Shown: positions 18,763 to 28,304, counted from the first letter of the stretch. The stretch: DNA of 64,000 bases from Flavobacteriaceae bacterium (GCA_024640565.1 JAHEET010000001.1:62001-126000); one strand, 5' to 3'. Notes: generated by a model not told the origin, from the letters alone. Numbers and translations are program-made.

Positions 18763-20229
18763 ATGAAAAAACAAGTATATATTATTGGCTCCGGATTCTC
18801 CTCGCTTTCGGCTTCATGTTATTTAGCCAAAGCAGGCTACAAAGTTACTGTTCTAGAGAAAAATGATTCTTTAGGTGGACGTGCAAGACAATTTAAAAAA
18901 GAGGGATTCACCTTCGATTTAGGGCCTTCCTGGTATTGGATGCCCGATGTGTTTGAACGGTTTTTTGCAGATTTCGGAAAAAAGCCCTCAGACTTCTATA
19001 CCCTAGATAAATTATCTCCAGGGTACGAGGTTTATTTCGGAGATCGTTCTTCCCTAAAAATAGCAAGTAAACTCGCAGAAATTTATGAATTGTTTGAAAA
19101 CGAAGAAAAGGGAAGTGCGAAACATCTAAAAACATTTTTAGATTCTGCAAAAGAAAATTATGATACAGCTATTAAAGATTTGGTTTACAAACCAGGGATT
19201 TCCCCGCTAGAACTTGTAAATACAACGACAATTTCTAGAGTTACTCAGTTTTTTTCAACGATAAGAAAACAGGTAAGAAAAAATATAAAAAGTTCAAAAT
19301 TAATCCAAATTTTAGAATTTCCTGTGTTGTTTTTAGGGGCAAAGCCAGACAATACTCCTGCCTTTTATAATTTCATGAACTATGCAGATTTTGGATTAGG
19401 AACCTGGCACCCTAGGGGCGGTATGTACAAGGTAGTGGAAGGAATGGTTGCATTGGCAAAAACCTTAGGTGTTGAATTTAAAACCAAAGCAACAGTTTCT
19501 AAAATTCTTACAGATGACCAAAAAAACGTAACTGGATTGGTGGTTAATGGTGAAGAAATTGAAGCAAATATGATTTTGAGTGGTGCAGATTACCATCACA
19601 CAGAAACCTTGTTAGATGAAAGTGTAAGGCAGTATTCTGAAAAATATTGGGACAAGAAAACTTTTGCACCTTCTTCATTACTCTTCTATGTTGGTTTTGA
19701 TAAGAAGATTGAGAATGTGAGTCATCATACGCTCTTTTTTGATACCGATTTTGATGTTCATGCTGCTGAGATTTATGACAACCCAAAATGGCCAACAGAT
19801 CCGCTATTTTATGCCAATTTCACATCGATTACAGATCCTACCTCGGCACCTGAAGGAAAAGAAGCAGGTTTCTTTTTAATACCGTTGGCTCCAGGTATTG
19901 AAGATACTGAAGCTTTAAGAGCGGAGTATTTTGATAAAATAATGGACCGCTTCGAACAACGTACCAACCAAAAAGTTAAAAGCAGCGTATTGTTTAAAAG
20001 ATCATTTTGTGTAAATGATTTTAAGGGAGCCTATAATTCTTACAAAGGAAATGCATACGGAATGGCAAATACCTTGTTGCAGACCGCCTTTTTAAGACCT
20101 AATATTAAGAGTAGCAAAGTAGGAAACTTATTTTTCACAGGACAGTTAACCGTTCCTGGACCAGGAGTACCCCCTGCGCTAATTTCAGGGAAATTAGCCT
20201 CAGAATTAATTATAAAAAAACAGTCGTAA
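18763..20229 (+). CDS. crtI: Phytoene desaturase (carotenoid)
   Basis: FAD-dependent membrane-associated desaturase of 488 residues that converts phytoene to lycopene in successive steps. The dinucleotide-binding motif IIGSGFSSLSASCYLAKAGY and its GGRA follow-up are at the N-terminus. The C-terminal bacterial-type phytoene dehydrogenase signature is FTGQLTVPGPGVPPALISGK. It is the first gene of crtIBZ, one base ahead of crtB, and is under the TATATTTG promoter. A crtY-type lycopene cyclase is not in the window, so the final pigment cannot be deduced completely. Confidence 0.96.
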   Translation: MKKQVYIIGSGFSSLSASCYLAKAGYKVTVLEKNDSLGGRARQFKKEGFTFDLGPSWYWMPDVFERFFADFGKKPSDFYTLDKLSPGYEVYFGDRSSLKIASKLAEIYELFENEEKGSAKHLKTFLDSAKENYDTAIKDLVYKPGISPLELVNTTTISRVTQFFSTIRKQVRKNIKSSKLIQILEFPVLFLGAKPDNTPAFYNFMNYADFGLGTWHPRGGMYKVVEGMVALAKTLGVEFKTKATVSKILTDDQKNVTGLVVNGEEIEANMILSGADYHHTETLLDESVRQYSEKYWDKKTFAPSSLLFYVGFDKKIENVSHHTLFFDTDFDVHAAEIYDNPKWPTDPLFYANFTSITDPTSAPEGKEAGFFLIPLAPGIEDTEALRAEYFDKIMDRFEQRTNQKVKSSVLFKRSFCVNDFKGAYNSYKGNAYGMANTLLQTAFLRPNIKSSKVGNLFFTGQLTVPGPGVPPALISGKLASELIIKKQS

Positions 20230-20230
20230 T

Positions 20231-21073
20231 ATGAAAGATTTATTTGATGATGTTTCCAACGGGTGTAGTAAATTAGTAACCCAAAAGTATAGCACTTCAT
20301 TTTCTTTGGCGGTAAATATGCTTTCACCAAAAATAAGAGCTGATATTTATAATATCTATGGTTTTGTGCGTTTTGCCGATGAAATTGTAGATACTTTTCA
20401 TGAATACAATAAAGCAGATCTCATGGCCCACTTTGAAAAGGACTATTATACTGCCAAAGCGGAAGGAATTAGTTTAAATCCGATTTTAAACTCCTTTCAA
20501 AAAACAGTCACTAGATATAATATCCCGGATGAAATGGTACAAGCATTTCTGAAAAGCATGAAGGCAGATTTGCATAAAACGGAGTATACCACCAAAGAAG
20601 AATATGATGCATACATCTATGGCTCGGCAGATGTTGTTGGTTTGATGTGTTTGAAGGTGTTTGTAAATGGGGATCACAAAATGTATGAAGATCTTAAGGA
20701 TGCTGCAATGCGTTTAGGTTCTGCTTTTCAAAAAGTAAATTTCTTGAGAGATTTAAAAGATGATTATGAGGTATTGAATCGTTCGTATTTTCCGAATATT
20801 GATTTAGGTAAACTAGATGCTGCCTCAAAAGATTTAATTATTGAAGAAATTGAAGCTGATTTTGAATATGCATTTTCAAATGGAATTTTAAACCTTCCTG
20901 CAGAAGCAAAATTTGGGGTTTATATGGCTTATAGGTATTATAGAAGGTTGCTTAAAAAATTACACAAAATTCCATCAGAAAAAATTATGGATTCAAGGAT
21001 TCGTATTTCTGATCCAATGAAAATTAATCTTTTAGCAAGAAGTTACGTAAAATACAAATTGAATATTATCTAA
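20231..21073 (+). CDS. crtB: Phytoene synthase
   Basis: Squalene/phytoene synthase family, 280 residues; joins two geranylgeranyl diphosphates into phytoene, the first committed carotenoid step. The two Asp-rich Mg-diphosphate motifs are visible: FVRFADEIVDTF near residue 40 and FLRDLKDDYEVLNRSYFP near 170. It starts one base after the crtI stop and shares one base with crtZ (TAATG), so all three genes are translationally coupled. Confidence 0.96.
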   Translation: MKDLFDDVSNGCSKLVTQKYSTSFSLAVNMLSPKIRADIYNIYGFVRFADEIVDTFHEYNKADLMAHFEKDYYTAKAEGISLNPILNSFQKTVTRYNIPDEMVQAFLKSMKADLHKTEYTTKEEYDAYIYGSADVVGLMCLKVFVNGDHKMYEDLKDAAMRLGSAFQKVNFLRDLKDDYEVLNRSYFPNIDLGKLDAASKDLIIEEIEADFEYAFSNGILNLPAEAKFGVYMAYRYYRRLLKKLHKIPSEKIMDSRIRISDPMKINLLARSYVKYKLNII

Positions 21074-21522
21074 TGATGTACGCATTAATTACTTTAGGTG
21101 TTTTTTTAATAATGGAAGGAGTCACATGGTGCACTCATAAATATATAATGCATGGTTTTGGCTGGTACTTGCATGAAGATCATCACCAACCCAAATACAA
21201 CGGGTTTGAGAAAAATGATGCTTTTTTCGTAGTATTTGCCATTCCAAGTATCGCCTTGTTCTATTTTGGAACCTACACAGTACATACCTACCTGTTTTTT
21301 ATTGGTTTGGGTATTTTATGTTACGGTTTGGCTTATTTTTTAGTCCACGATGTATTAATTCATCAACGCTTCAAATGGTTTAAGAACACCGATAATTCCT
21401 ATTTAAAAGGGTTGCGTAAAGCGCATAAAATTCATCACAAAAATATGGGAAAAACAGACAGCCAATGCTTTGGGATGTTGTTTGTTCCATTTAAGTATTT
21501 TAAAAAACCCAAATTAAGTTAG
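21073..21522 (+). CDS. crtZ: Beta-carotene hydroxylase (fatty-acid hydroxylase superfamily)
   Basis: Membrane-bound di-iron hydroxylase of 149 residues that adds the 3/3' hydroxyls of the beta-ionone rings, giving zeaxanthin from beta-carotene. The histidine clusters HKYIMH, HEDHHQ, HDVLIH and HKIHH that hold the iron pair are all present between about four membrane helices. It ends the crt operon and converges with ribB, with only 12 bases between the stops and no clear terminator. Confidence 0.95.
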   Translation: MMYALITLGVFLIMEGVTWCTHKYIMHGFGWYLHEDHHQPKYNGFEKNDAFFVVFAIPSIALFYFGTYTVHTYLFFIGLGILCYGLAYFLVHDVLIHQRFKWFKNTDNSYLKGLRKAHKIHHKNMGKTDSQCFGMLFVPFKYFKKPKLS

Positions 21523-21534
21523 CGATAGAACTAC

Positions 21535-22680
21535 TTAATAGTTTACATAGTCTGTAATTTCTAGCCCATATCCAATCATTCCCACACGTTTGGTTTGTTT
21601 GGTATTGGTTACTAGTTTTAACTTGCTAATATGAAGATCATGTAAAATTTGGGCACCAATTCCAAAATCTTTGTTGTCCATTCCTATCGCTGGAGCTTTT
21701 AATTGTCCGTTTGCCTGATTTTCCTTCAATTTACTCAATCTTCCCAATAAGTTTTGTGACTGGTTTTGTTGGTTGATAAATAAAATTGCTCCTCTGCCTT
21801 CTTCATTGATGACTTGAAACATTTGATCCAATTTTTTATCGGCATTGTTGGTGAGTGTTCCAAGGATATCATTATTTACTAGGGTAGAATTTACACGTGT
21901 TAAAATGGGCTCTTCTTTGGACCAAGTTCCTTTTGTTAAGGCCAAATGTACTTGATTGTTCGTTGTCTGTTGATAGGCTCTAACACGAAATTCACCAAAA
22001 CGAGTTTCCAGTTGAAAATCTTCTTTCTTCTCAATCAAAGAATCGTGTTCCATTCGATAGGCAACTAAATCTTCAATAGAAACAATTTTAATATCAAATT
22101 TTTCAGCAACTTTCAACAGTTCTGGGAGGCGTGCCATCGTACCATCCTCATTCATGATTTCTACAATGACTCCTGCGGGTTCTAAGCCAGCTAAGCGTGC
22201 AAAATCTATGGCAGCTTCTGTATGTCCAGTTCTTCTTAAAACACCTCCTTCTTTCGCCTTTAGCGGAAAGATGTGCCCTGGTCTTGCGAGGTCGGCGGGC
22301 TTTGTTTCTTTGGCTACCAATGCTTTTATAGTAAGTGCTCTATCTGCTGCAGAAATACCAGTGGTAACTCCTTTTCCGCGTAGGTCTACCGAAACAGTAA
22401 AAGCGGTTTCCATAGGATCGGTATTGTTTTGTACCATCATTCCCAGTCCTAGTTCTTTACATCGGTTTTCTGTGAGCGGTGTACAAATCAATCCACGACC
22501 ATGCGTAGCCATAAAATTGATCATTTCTGGCGTTGCCATTTCAGCTGCAGCCAAAAAATCACCTTCATTTTCTCTATGCTCATCATCTACAACAATGATA
22601 ACTTTTCCATTTTTTATATCCTCAATAGCAGCTTCTATAGCATGTAATTGAGTGTTATTTTGCGTTTTGATAGGGGTCAT
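21535..22680 (-). CDS. ribB: 3,4-dihydroxy-2-butanone-4-phosphate synthase with a degenerate GTP cyclohydrolase II-like domain
   Basis: Residues 1 to about 205 are a complete DHBP synthase (riboflavin pathway, from ribulose 5-phosphate): DDEHRENEGDF and THGRGLICTPL carry the acidic Mg ligands, and HTEAAIDFARLAGL is conserved. Residues 210-381 follow the GTP cyclohydrolase II fold (ending KLVTNTKQTKRVGMIGYGLEI). They lack the three zinc cysteines and the RxHSEC segment (here RVNSTLVNNDILGT), and EEGRGAILFI is altered from QEGRGIGL. The second activity is therefore probably lost, and a separate ribA should exist elsewhere. It overlaps the permease gene upstream by 4 bases and is last in the tpx-ftsK operon. 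Confidence 0.9.
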   Translation of the reverse strand: MTPIKTQNNTQLHAIEAAIEDIKNGKVIIVVDDEHRENEGDFLAAAEMATPEMINFMATHGRGLICTPLTENRCKELGLGMMVQNNTDPMETAFTVSVDLRGKGVTTGISAADRALTIKALVAKETKPADLARPGHIFPLKAKEGGVLRRTGHTEAAIDFARLAGLEPAGVIVEIMNEDGTMARLPELLKVAEKFDIKIVSIEDLVAYRMEHDSLIEKKEDFQLETRFGEFRVRAYQQTTNNQVHLALTKGTWSKEEPILTRVNSTLVNNDILGTLTNNADKKLDQMFQVINEEGRGAILFINQQNQSQNLLGRLSKLKENQANGQLKAPAIGMDNKDFGIGAQILHDLHISKLKLVTNTKQTKRVGMIGYGLEITDYVNY

Positions 22681-24125
22681 AGTTTGTGGGTGTTTTTGGA
22701 CGTAAATTTCTTGAAAAAGTGAATAATAGGTTGTGTAAAAACATCAATGTTAAAGAGTCCTTTGTCTCTGGTGGCTCTTCTGGTGAGTAAAATAGCAATT
22801 GGTAGCATTATCAAAATGGCTATCCAACCACCAAGCATGGAGGTAACAGAGCTTTCTTCTGCTAAATTTTTACCAAATGTATTGCTGAAAAAATAGATAA
22901 CATAGATGGAAATTGCTAAAATCATCGGCAATCCAAAACCACCTTTTCTAATAATGGATCCTAAGGGAGCTCCAATAAAAAACAATAACAAACAAGACAA
23001 TGAAAAAGCGATTCGATTGTAAAATTCAGTATCATAAAGATTTAAATTCTTCCTCTTGAATTTAAAATTATTGGTATTCGATTTTATATTGTTTTCGGCT
23101 CTACCTGTAACCGAAATTGCATTGCTGAGAATATTAATTTTATTATTCAAATTAAAATTTGCTAACAAATTGGATGAAATGTTTTTAGTTTTTAGGGAAT
23201 CATGATACGCGTACAGTTTTTTAACCTTTAAAATGGAATTCAAACTTTTGGTTCTCAAGCCCACATATTCATCATAATTATTTTTTAAATCGGGTAGGGT
23301 ATCATTAATTTGTTGTATGCTGAGCATGTTATGACGTCCTTTGTATCTTTCATCCTCCAAATCTTCTTGGGACAATGAAGAAATATCAATATTCATTTCG
23401 TATTCTTTAAACGTTGCATTCGATGAAGGCATTCGTTTTCTTTTGATGAGTGATGAGCCGGATCTAATGTGTTCTTCATAATAGTTACCATCATAAAGAA
23501 TGAAGGTCATGTACTTACTTCCTTCTTCAGAAACAATTTTACCTCTTTCTGCAGTAATTACCTTCTGATTTCCTTTTCTACTTTTAAGATCATAGATTAA
23601 AACCTTCTTTAGTAAGTTTTCTTCTTCCCCGTATTTTTCTTCAAATTTTATTTGATAATTAGGAATTTCAGTATTGAAACTTCCAGGTATCAATGCCATT
23701 GCAGGTTGTTTCTTTTTGATATTTTGTTTTAAGTTTAATTGTTTAAATACGGCATATGGATATACATTATTTAAAAAGAAAAAGTTAATTCCACTCATAA
23801 AGATCGCCAAAATTGCCAAGGGTCTTACCAGTCTTTGTAGCGAAATACCTGCAGACTTTGCTGCAGCAAATTCATAGTTTTCGCCCAAGTTCCCCAGTGC
23901 CATAATCGAGGAGAGGAGCACTCCAATAGGCAATGCTTGTGGAATGATCATTAAGGCAGTATAATACAAAAATTTAAAGATAAAAGCCAAACTGATACCC
24001 TTTCCAGCAATGTTTTCAAACGTTTGCCATAATGCTTGCATGACCAAGACAAATAAGACAATAAGAAAGGTTGCAAAAAAAGGAACTAAAAAACTTTTGA
24101 GTATGTATCTATCAAGAATTTTCAT
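22677..24125 (-). CDS. LptF/LptG-family permease (lipopolysaccharide export)
   Basis: Inner-membrane permease of the YjgP/YjgQ family, 482 residues. It has three helices near the N-terminus (ILDRYILKSFLVPFFATFLIVLFV is typical), a long periplasmic beta-jellyroll region (about 130-370) and three C-terminal helices. With LptB it extracts LPS from the inner membrane and passes it to the Lpt bridge. It is longer than the 360-residue E. coli proteins because of the periplasmic part, as is usual in Bacteroidota. Whether it is LptF or LptG cannot be decided here. The preceding lolA-like gene shows that envelope-transport genes are grouped. Confidence 0.9.
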   Translation of the reverse strand: MKILDRYILKSFLVPFFATFLIVLFVLVMQALWQTFENIAGKGISLAFIFKFLYYTALMIIPQALPIGVLLSSIMALGNLGENYEFAAAKSAGISLQRLVRPLAILAIFMSGINFFFLNNVYPYAVFKQLNLKQNIKKKQPAMALIPGSFNTEIPNYQIKFEEKYGEEENLLKKVLIYDLKSRKGNQKVITAERGKIVSEEGSKYMTFILYDGNYYEEHIRSGSSLIKRKRMPSSNATFKEYEMNIDISSLSQEDLEDERYKGRHNMLSIQQINDTLPDLKNNYDEYVGLRTKSLNSILKVKKLYAYHDSLKTKNISSNLLANFNLNNKINILSNAISVTGRAENNIKSNTNNFKFKRKNLNLYDTEFYNRIAFSLSCLLLFFIGAPLGSIIRKGGFGLPMILAISIYVIYFFSNTFGKNLAEESSVTSMLGGWIAILIMLPIAILLTRRATRDKGLFNIDVFTQPIIHFFKKFTSKNTHKL

Positions 24126-24183
24126 CCATGCAAAAGTAGTTTCTTAAACTATAAGATGCTACTAATTTTCTGTTAATTGAGCG

Positions 24184-24843
24184 TTAATCGATTGTATATC
24201 CATTTTCCTCAGAATACTTCTGCGTATCTAAAGAAAATATTTTTTCTGGTAACTTTTGATTGGGCTTTAGTGTGCTTATGGTAAAGGTGGTTTTAGAGCC
24301 GTTTTCACCCGTCTGAATTAGCTGGTAAATGTGTGTTGTCTTTACATCAATCGCCAACGTTATTTTTATAATATTTGAGGCACTGTCTATTGGGAAAAGG
24401 TCTATAAACTGAAGATTGAGACCGTTTTTCTTTTTTATTTCTCCCATCGTATAGGTATATCCTTCTTTGTAAAACGTTGCTAATTTTGAGGGGTAAATAA
24501 AACCATCTTCTCCATCAATATCTCCTTGTGAAACCGTAACTTCTTTTTCTTCCTCGTTAATCACATACATCGTAAGGCCATTAAAAAGAAAAGTATTTCC
24601 CAAGTACACTAGGTGGTATTTTTCTTTTTGAAGGGTAATTTTCCCATAAATTGGAGGTTCGTCTCCGTCAAAAATGCCGGCATCCTCATTGACTAAGGTT
24701 TGACGAAATTTAATCTCCATATTTTCGTATCCTTCCATTTTTGTTGCTACAGCATCTAAGAGCAACTTTGCCGCTTTGGAGTTTTGCCCAGCAACTTGTA
24801 AGGTGATGAAAAAACTGATTATTACAATTCCAAAATTTTTCAT
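24184..24843 (-). CDS. LolA-like outer-membrane lipoprotein carrier
   Basis: Periplasmic protein of 219 residues with a signal peptide (MKNFGIVIISFFITLQVAGQ). The LolA/LolB fold pattern is present: an N-terminal helix (KAAKLLLDAVATKMEGYENMEIKFRQTL) followed by paired beta-strands, including YGKITLQKEKYHLVYLGNTFLFNGLTMYVI. LolA carries lipoproteins from the LolCDE complex to the outer membrane. It lies 23 bases after ftsK, an arrangement familiar from both Bacteroidota and proteobacteria. Confidence 0.85.
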   Translation of the reverse strand: MKNFGIVIISFFITLQVAGQNSKAAKLLLDAVATKMEGYENMEIKFRQTLVNEDAGIFDGDEPPIYGKITLQKEKYHLVYLGNTFLFNGLTMYVINEEEKEVTVSQGDIDGEDGFIYPSKLATFYKEGYTYTMGEIKKKNGLNLQFIDLFPIDSASNIIKITLAIDVKTTHIYQLIQTGENGSKTTFTISTLKPNQKLPEKIFSLDTQKYSEENGYTID

Positions 24844-24866
24844 GTATAAAAATTAATTGCGCTGTT

Positions 24867-27293
24867 TTACAGCGTGTTGTTATTGTTTTCGCTTTCTAGG
24901 AATTGATCGAGTGCCACTAAATCGGTCACTAATACCTGTCTTGCTTTACTGCCTTCAAATCCGCCAACAATACCGGCAGCTTCTAGCTGATCTATCAATC
25001 GACCGGCCCTGTTATAGCCTAGTTTTAATTTTCTTTGCAATAAGGAGGCAGATCCTTGTTGTGCAATTACGATAATTTCAGCAGCCTCTCTAAAGAGTTT
25101 GTCACGATCTGCGATGTCTATATCAAGAGTAGTACCATTTTCATTGTCAATGTATTCTGGTAACAAATGCGCTTCTGCATAGGCTCTTTGAGAACCAATA
25201 AAATCGGTAATTTTTTCAACTTCGGGGGTGTCTACAAAGGCACATTGAATTCGATTGATATCATTTCCATTGGTGTATAATAAATCTCCTCGACCAATCA
25301 ATTGATCGGCACCTCCTGCATCTAAGATTGTTCTAGAATCTATTTTTGAAGTTACCCGAAAGGCAATTCTTGCAGGGAAATTTGCTTTTATAATTCCGGT
25401 AATTACATTTACGGAAGGTCTTTGTGTGGCAACGATCAAGTGAATACCAATGGCTCTTGCCAATTGTGCCAATCGTGCTATAGGAGTTTCTACTTCCTTC
25501 CCAGCTGTCATAATTAAATCTGCAAATTCATCAATGACCAAAACTATATAAGGCAAAAATTGATGCCCGTCATTCGGATTTAATTTCCGTGCTTTGAATT
25601 TAGTATTGTATTCTTTGACATTCCGAACCATCGCATTTTTAAGCAAATCGTAGCGATTGTCCATTTCGATACACAATGAATTTAAGGTGTGTACAACTTT
25701 GGTTGTATCGGTAATAATTGCTTCTTGAGCATCGGGTAATTTGGCCAGATAGTGCCGTTCAATTTTGTTAAACAAAGTCAGTTCTACCTTTTTTGGATCT
25801 ACCAAAACAAACTTTACCTCTGCTGGGTGTTTCTTGTAGAGCAGTGAGGTTAATACGGCATTTAGTCCTACCGATTTTCCTTGTCCTGTAGCTCCAGCCA
25901 TTAGTAAGTGTGGCATTTTTGCCAAATCGACGACAAAGGTTTCATTAGAGATGGTTTTTCCCAATGCAATGGGCAATTCCATCGTTGATTTTTGAAACTT
26001 TTTTGATGCAATCACAGAATGCATGGATACAATGGTTGCTTTTTTATTGGGTACTTCTATACCAATGGTCCCTTTTCCTGGAATGGGAGCTATGATACGA
26101 ATTCCCAATGCAGACAAAGACAAGGCAATGTCATCTTCTAAGTTTTTAATTTTTGAAATTCGAATACCAGCATCGGGTACAATTTCATATAGGGTAATGG
26201 TAGGGCCTACAGTTGCTTTAATTTCAACAATCCCAATCTTATAATTTTTTAAGGTTTCAACAATCCGATTTTTATTCGCTTCCAATTCTTCAGGATCTAT
26301 AGAAATGGTTTCGTTGTATTGTTTTAAAAGATTGAAGGTTGGAAATTTAAAATTCGACAATTCCAATGTAGGATCAAATTCACCAAAATCTTTTACAATT
26401 TTATCGGATAGATTTTCAGTAAGACTCTTCTCTTCCTCTATTTTTTCAACTTCAATTTCTATTGCTGGCGCTTCAACTGCTGGGGAAGGTTTTTTTTGCT
26501 CTTCTACATTGAGTAGAATTTCTTCTGCTTTGGTAATCGGCTCAGAATGTTTAGAAATGGTGGGTTGTAAGTTTTCTAAAGACAATTCAAATTCAGATTT
26601 TAAGGGGGCATCGATCACCAGATCACTGGATGAAGCATCCGCTTCTCCTGCAATGACTGATGTCGTTTCATTGGAGGAATTACCCAAGGCTGCTTTTTTA
26701 GCATTTCGTTCTCTAAGTTTCTCCACAAAACGATCTGCAGTTAATTTGTAACGAATTGCTAGATAGCTGATTAAAAAGAAGGTTAAAACGATGGCCAACC
26801 CTGTTTTTCCTAAAAAGCGTTGCAAGTAATCATTTACTTCATATCCAATGGTTCCCGAAAGAAGGGTCGAGGAAGCCTCCAGAAATCCAAAAGCAATGGA
26901 AATCCAGAGCATTGTTAACAATCCCCAGTTCCATGAAAGAATGATTTTACCTATTTTCTTTTGAAAAATTAGATACAACCCCGAAATTCCTATTTGAAAA
27001 GCAATGATAAATGCGCCAATTCCAAAACCTTTGTATATGAAAAAGTGGCTCAAATTTGCACCGATTTTTCCCAGGAGGTTTTTACTCAGTACATTTTTAT
27101 TGCTTAATTGGGTAAGTGTGCTTTGATCCTCTTGCCAGTTGAAAAAGAAGGATATAAATGCAATGGTTAAAAAGCAGGCAAATAAAATTAAAAACGTAGC
27201 CATAATGGTTTGAGACTGTCTTGTTTTTAGAAATGCAAAAACAGGAGTTTTAGGCGTTTTGGTAGCGGTGTTTTTAGTTGCTTTTTTAATCAT
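24867..27293 (-). CDS. ftsK: DNA translocase FtsK
   Basis: Septum-located DNA pump of 808 residues that clears chromosome termini and activates dimer resolution. It has four membrane helices in the first 190 residues, a short acidic linker (about 200-320) and the RecA-like motor with Walker A GATGQGKS at 467-474 and Walker B IVLVIDEFADLI. The C-terminal gamma winged helix (LLQRKLKLGYNRAGRLIDQLEAAGIVG) reads KOPS-type sites. All domains are intact. The linker is much shorter than in E. coli, as is normal for Bacteroidota. It sits in the middle of the tpx-dgkA-ftsK-lolA-lpt-ribB operon. Confidence 0.97.
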   Translation of the reverse strand: MIKKATKNTATKTPKTPVFAFLKTRQSQTIMATFLILFACFLTIAFISFFFNWQEDQSTLTQLSNKNVLSKNLLGKIGANLSHFFIYKGFGIGAFIIAFQIGISGLYLIFQKKIGKIILSWNWGLLTMLWISIAFGFLEASSTLLSGTIGYEVNDYLQRFLGKTGLAIVLTFFLISYLAIRYKLTADRFVEKLRERNAKKAALGNSSNETTSVIAGEADASSSDLVIDAPLKSEFELSLENLQPTISKHSEPITKAEEILLNVEEQKKPSPAVEAPAIEIEVEKIEEEKSLTENLSDKIVKDFGEFDPTLELSNFKFPTFNLLKQYNETISIDPEELEANKNRIVETLKNYKIGIVEIKATVGPTITLYEIVPDAGIRISKIKNLEDDIALSLSALGIRIIAPIPGKGTIGIEVPNKKATIVSMHSVIASKKFQKSTMELPIALGKTISNETFVVDLAKMPHLLMAGATGQGKSVGLNAVLTSLLYKKHPAEVKFVLVDPKKVELTLFNKIERHYLAKLPDAQEAIITDTTKVVHTLNSLCIEMDNRYDLLKNAMVRNVKEYNTKFKARKLNPNDGHQFLPYIVLVIDEFADLIMTAGKEVETPIARLAQLARAIGIHLIVATQRPSVNVITGIIKANFPARIAFRVTSKIDSRTILDAGGADQLIGRGDLLYTNGNDINRIQCAFVDTPEVEKITDFIGSQRAYAEAHLLPEYIDNENGTTLDIDIADRDKLFREAAEIIVIAQQGSASLLQRKLKLGYNRAGRLIDQLEAAGIVGGFEGSKARQVLVTDLVALDQFLESENNNNTL

Positions 27294-27332
27294 TGAAATT
27301 GTTAAGAGCTGTTTGGTAAAGATACCTTTTTA

Positions 27333-27713
27333 TTAAAAGAGTTCGATCATTCTCTGGCCATAAATAAAACCTGCAATAATGAGCGCAGTAAATGCCGCAA
27401 AACTTGGTGCTCCGGCAGCAATGTCTTTAATAAAACCAATTTTTTCATGGTAGTCTGGGTGAACGAAATCGGCCAATTTTTCAATTGCAGTATTCAATGC
27501 CTCTGCAACCAAAACCATTCCTATGATGAGGAATTGAATCATCCATTCCGTATTTGAAATATTAAAATACAAACCAAAACCCACGGCGACTGCTCCAAAA
27601 AATAATTGTGCTTTAATACTGTCTTCGGTGGTTATTAAAAGCCACATTCCTTTCAATGCAAATTTTAGACTGCGGATTCTTCCTCTTAAAAAACTATCTT
27701 TTGGATTTTTCAT
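27333..27713 (-). CDS. dgkA: Diacylglycerol kinase family protein
   Basis: Small integral membrane kinase, 126 residues, three helices. The active-site segment AEALNTAIEKLADFV and the following KDIAAGAPSFAA match bacterial DgkA and undecaprenol kinases. It phosphorylates lipid alcohols (diacylglycerol or undecaprenol) with ATP; the natural substrate cannot be decided by sequence. It begins 4 bases after tpx on the same strand. Confidence 0.92.
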   Translation of the reverse strand: MKNPKDSFLRGRIRSLKFALKGMWLLITTEDSIKAQLFFGAVAVGFGLYFNISNTEWMIQFLIIGMVLVAEALNTAIEKLADFVHPDYHEKIGFIKDIAAGAPSFAAFTALIIAGFIYGQRMIELF

Positions 27714-27717
27714 GAAT

Positions 27718-28215
27718 TTATAGTGCCTTTAGTGCAGCATCGTAGTTGGGTTCTTTTGCAATTTCCGAAACTTGTTCTGTATAAATGATTCTTCCTTCTG
27801 TGTTGGTGACAATAAGAACTCTCGAGTGCAAATTTGCCAAAGGACCATTGGTCATTTCTAATTGGTATTTTTTTCCAAAACTACCCGTTGCAAAATCAGA
27901 CAACATTACTACATTTTCAATCCCTTCTGCACCACAAAAACGTGCTTGTGCAAAGGGTAGATCTCTCGAAATACAGAGTACTACTGTGTTTTCTAGGTTG
28001 GCTGCTTTTTTATTGAATGCACGAACAGAAGTTGCACAGGTAACCGTATCGATGCTGGGAAAGATATTGAAAATAATGTTTTTTCCAGCATAATCTCCAA
28101 GATTTTTGTGACTTAGATCGACAGCTGTTAAGTCAAATTCTGGTGCTTTTTCGCCGGTATTTGGTAAGGTACCTATCGTTGTTATTGGATTTCCACCCAA
28201 TGTAATGTTCGCCAT
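27718..28215 (-). CDS. tpx: Thiol peroxidase (atypical 2-Cys peroxiredoxin)
   Basis: Peroxiredoxin of 165 residues that reduces hydroperoxides using thioredoxin. The peroxidatic Cys60 (PSIDTVTCATSVRAF) and resolving Cys94 (ARFCGAEGIENV) correspond to E. coli Cys61 and Cys95. It is first in the minus-strand operon leading to ftsK and ribB and has its own promoter at 28238-28245, so oxidative-stress expression could also affect the genes behind it. Confidence 0.96.
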   Translation of the reverse strand: MANITLGGNPITTIGTLPNTGEKAPEFDLTAVDLSHKNLGDYAGKNIIFNIFPSIDTVTCATSVRAFNKKAANLENTVVLCISRDLPFAQARFCGAEGIENVVMLSDFATGSFGKKYQLEMTNGPLANLHSRVLIVTNTEGRIIYTEQVSEIAKEPNYDAALKAL

Positions 28216-28237
28216 TTTTTTTGATTTTTAATAACAT

Positions 28238-28245
28238 CAAAAATA
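28238..28245 (-). promoter_or_regulatory. -10 element of the tpx-dgkA-ftsK-lolA-lpt-ribB operon
   Basis: Minus strand TATTTTTG (TAnnTTTG), 23 bases upstream of the tpx ATG. Divergent to the MATE promoter. Confidence 0.65.
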
Positions 28246-28304
28246 CATTTTTTTGTTGAATTTAAACTGTTACTCTTTTGTTAATATTCCTCAGTTATTA
28301 TAAA

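Noticed and set aside
22154..22651. Plus-strand frame of 165 codons
   Set aside because: It is antisense to the clearly conserved DHBP synthase domain of ribB and has low-complexity Ser/Ala/Pro composition.
26305..26751. Plus-strand frame of 148 codons
   Set aside because: Antisense to the acidic linker of ftsK; Ser/Phe-rich composition is the mirror of Glu/Lys codons.
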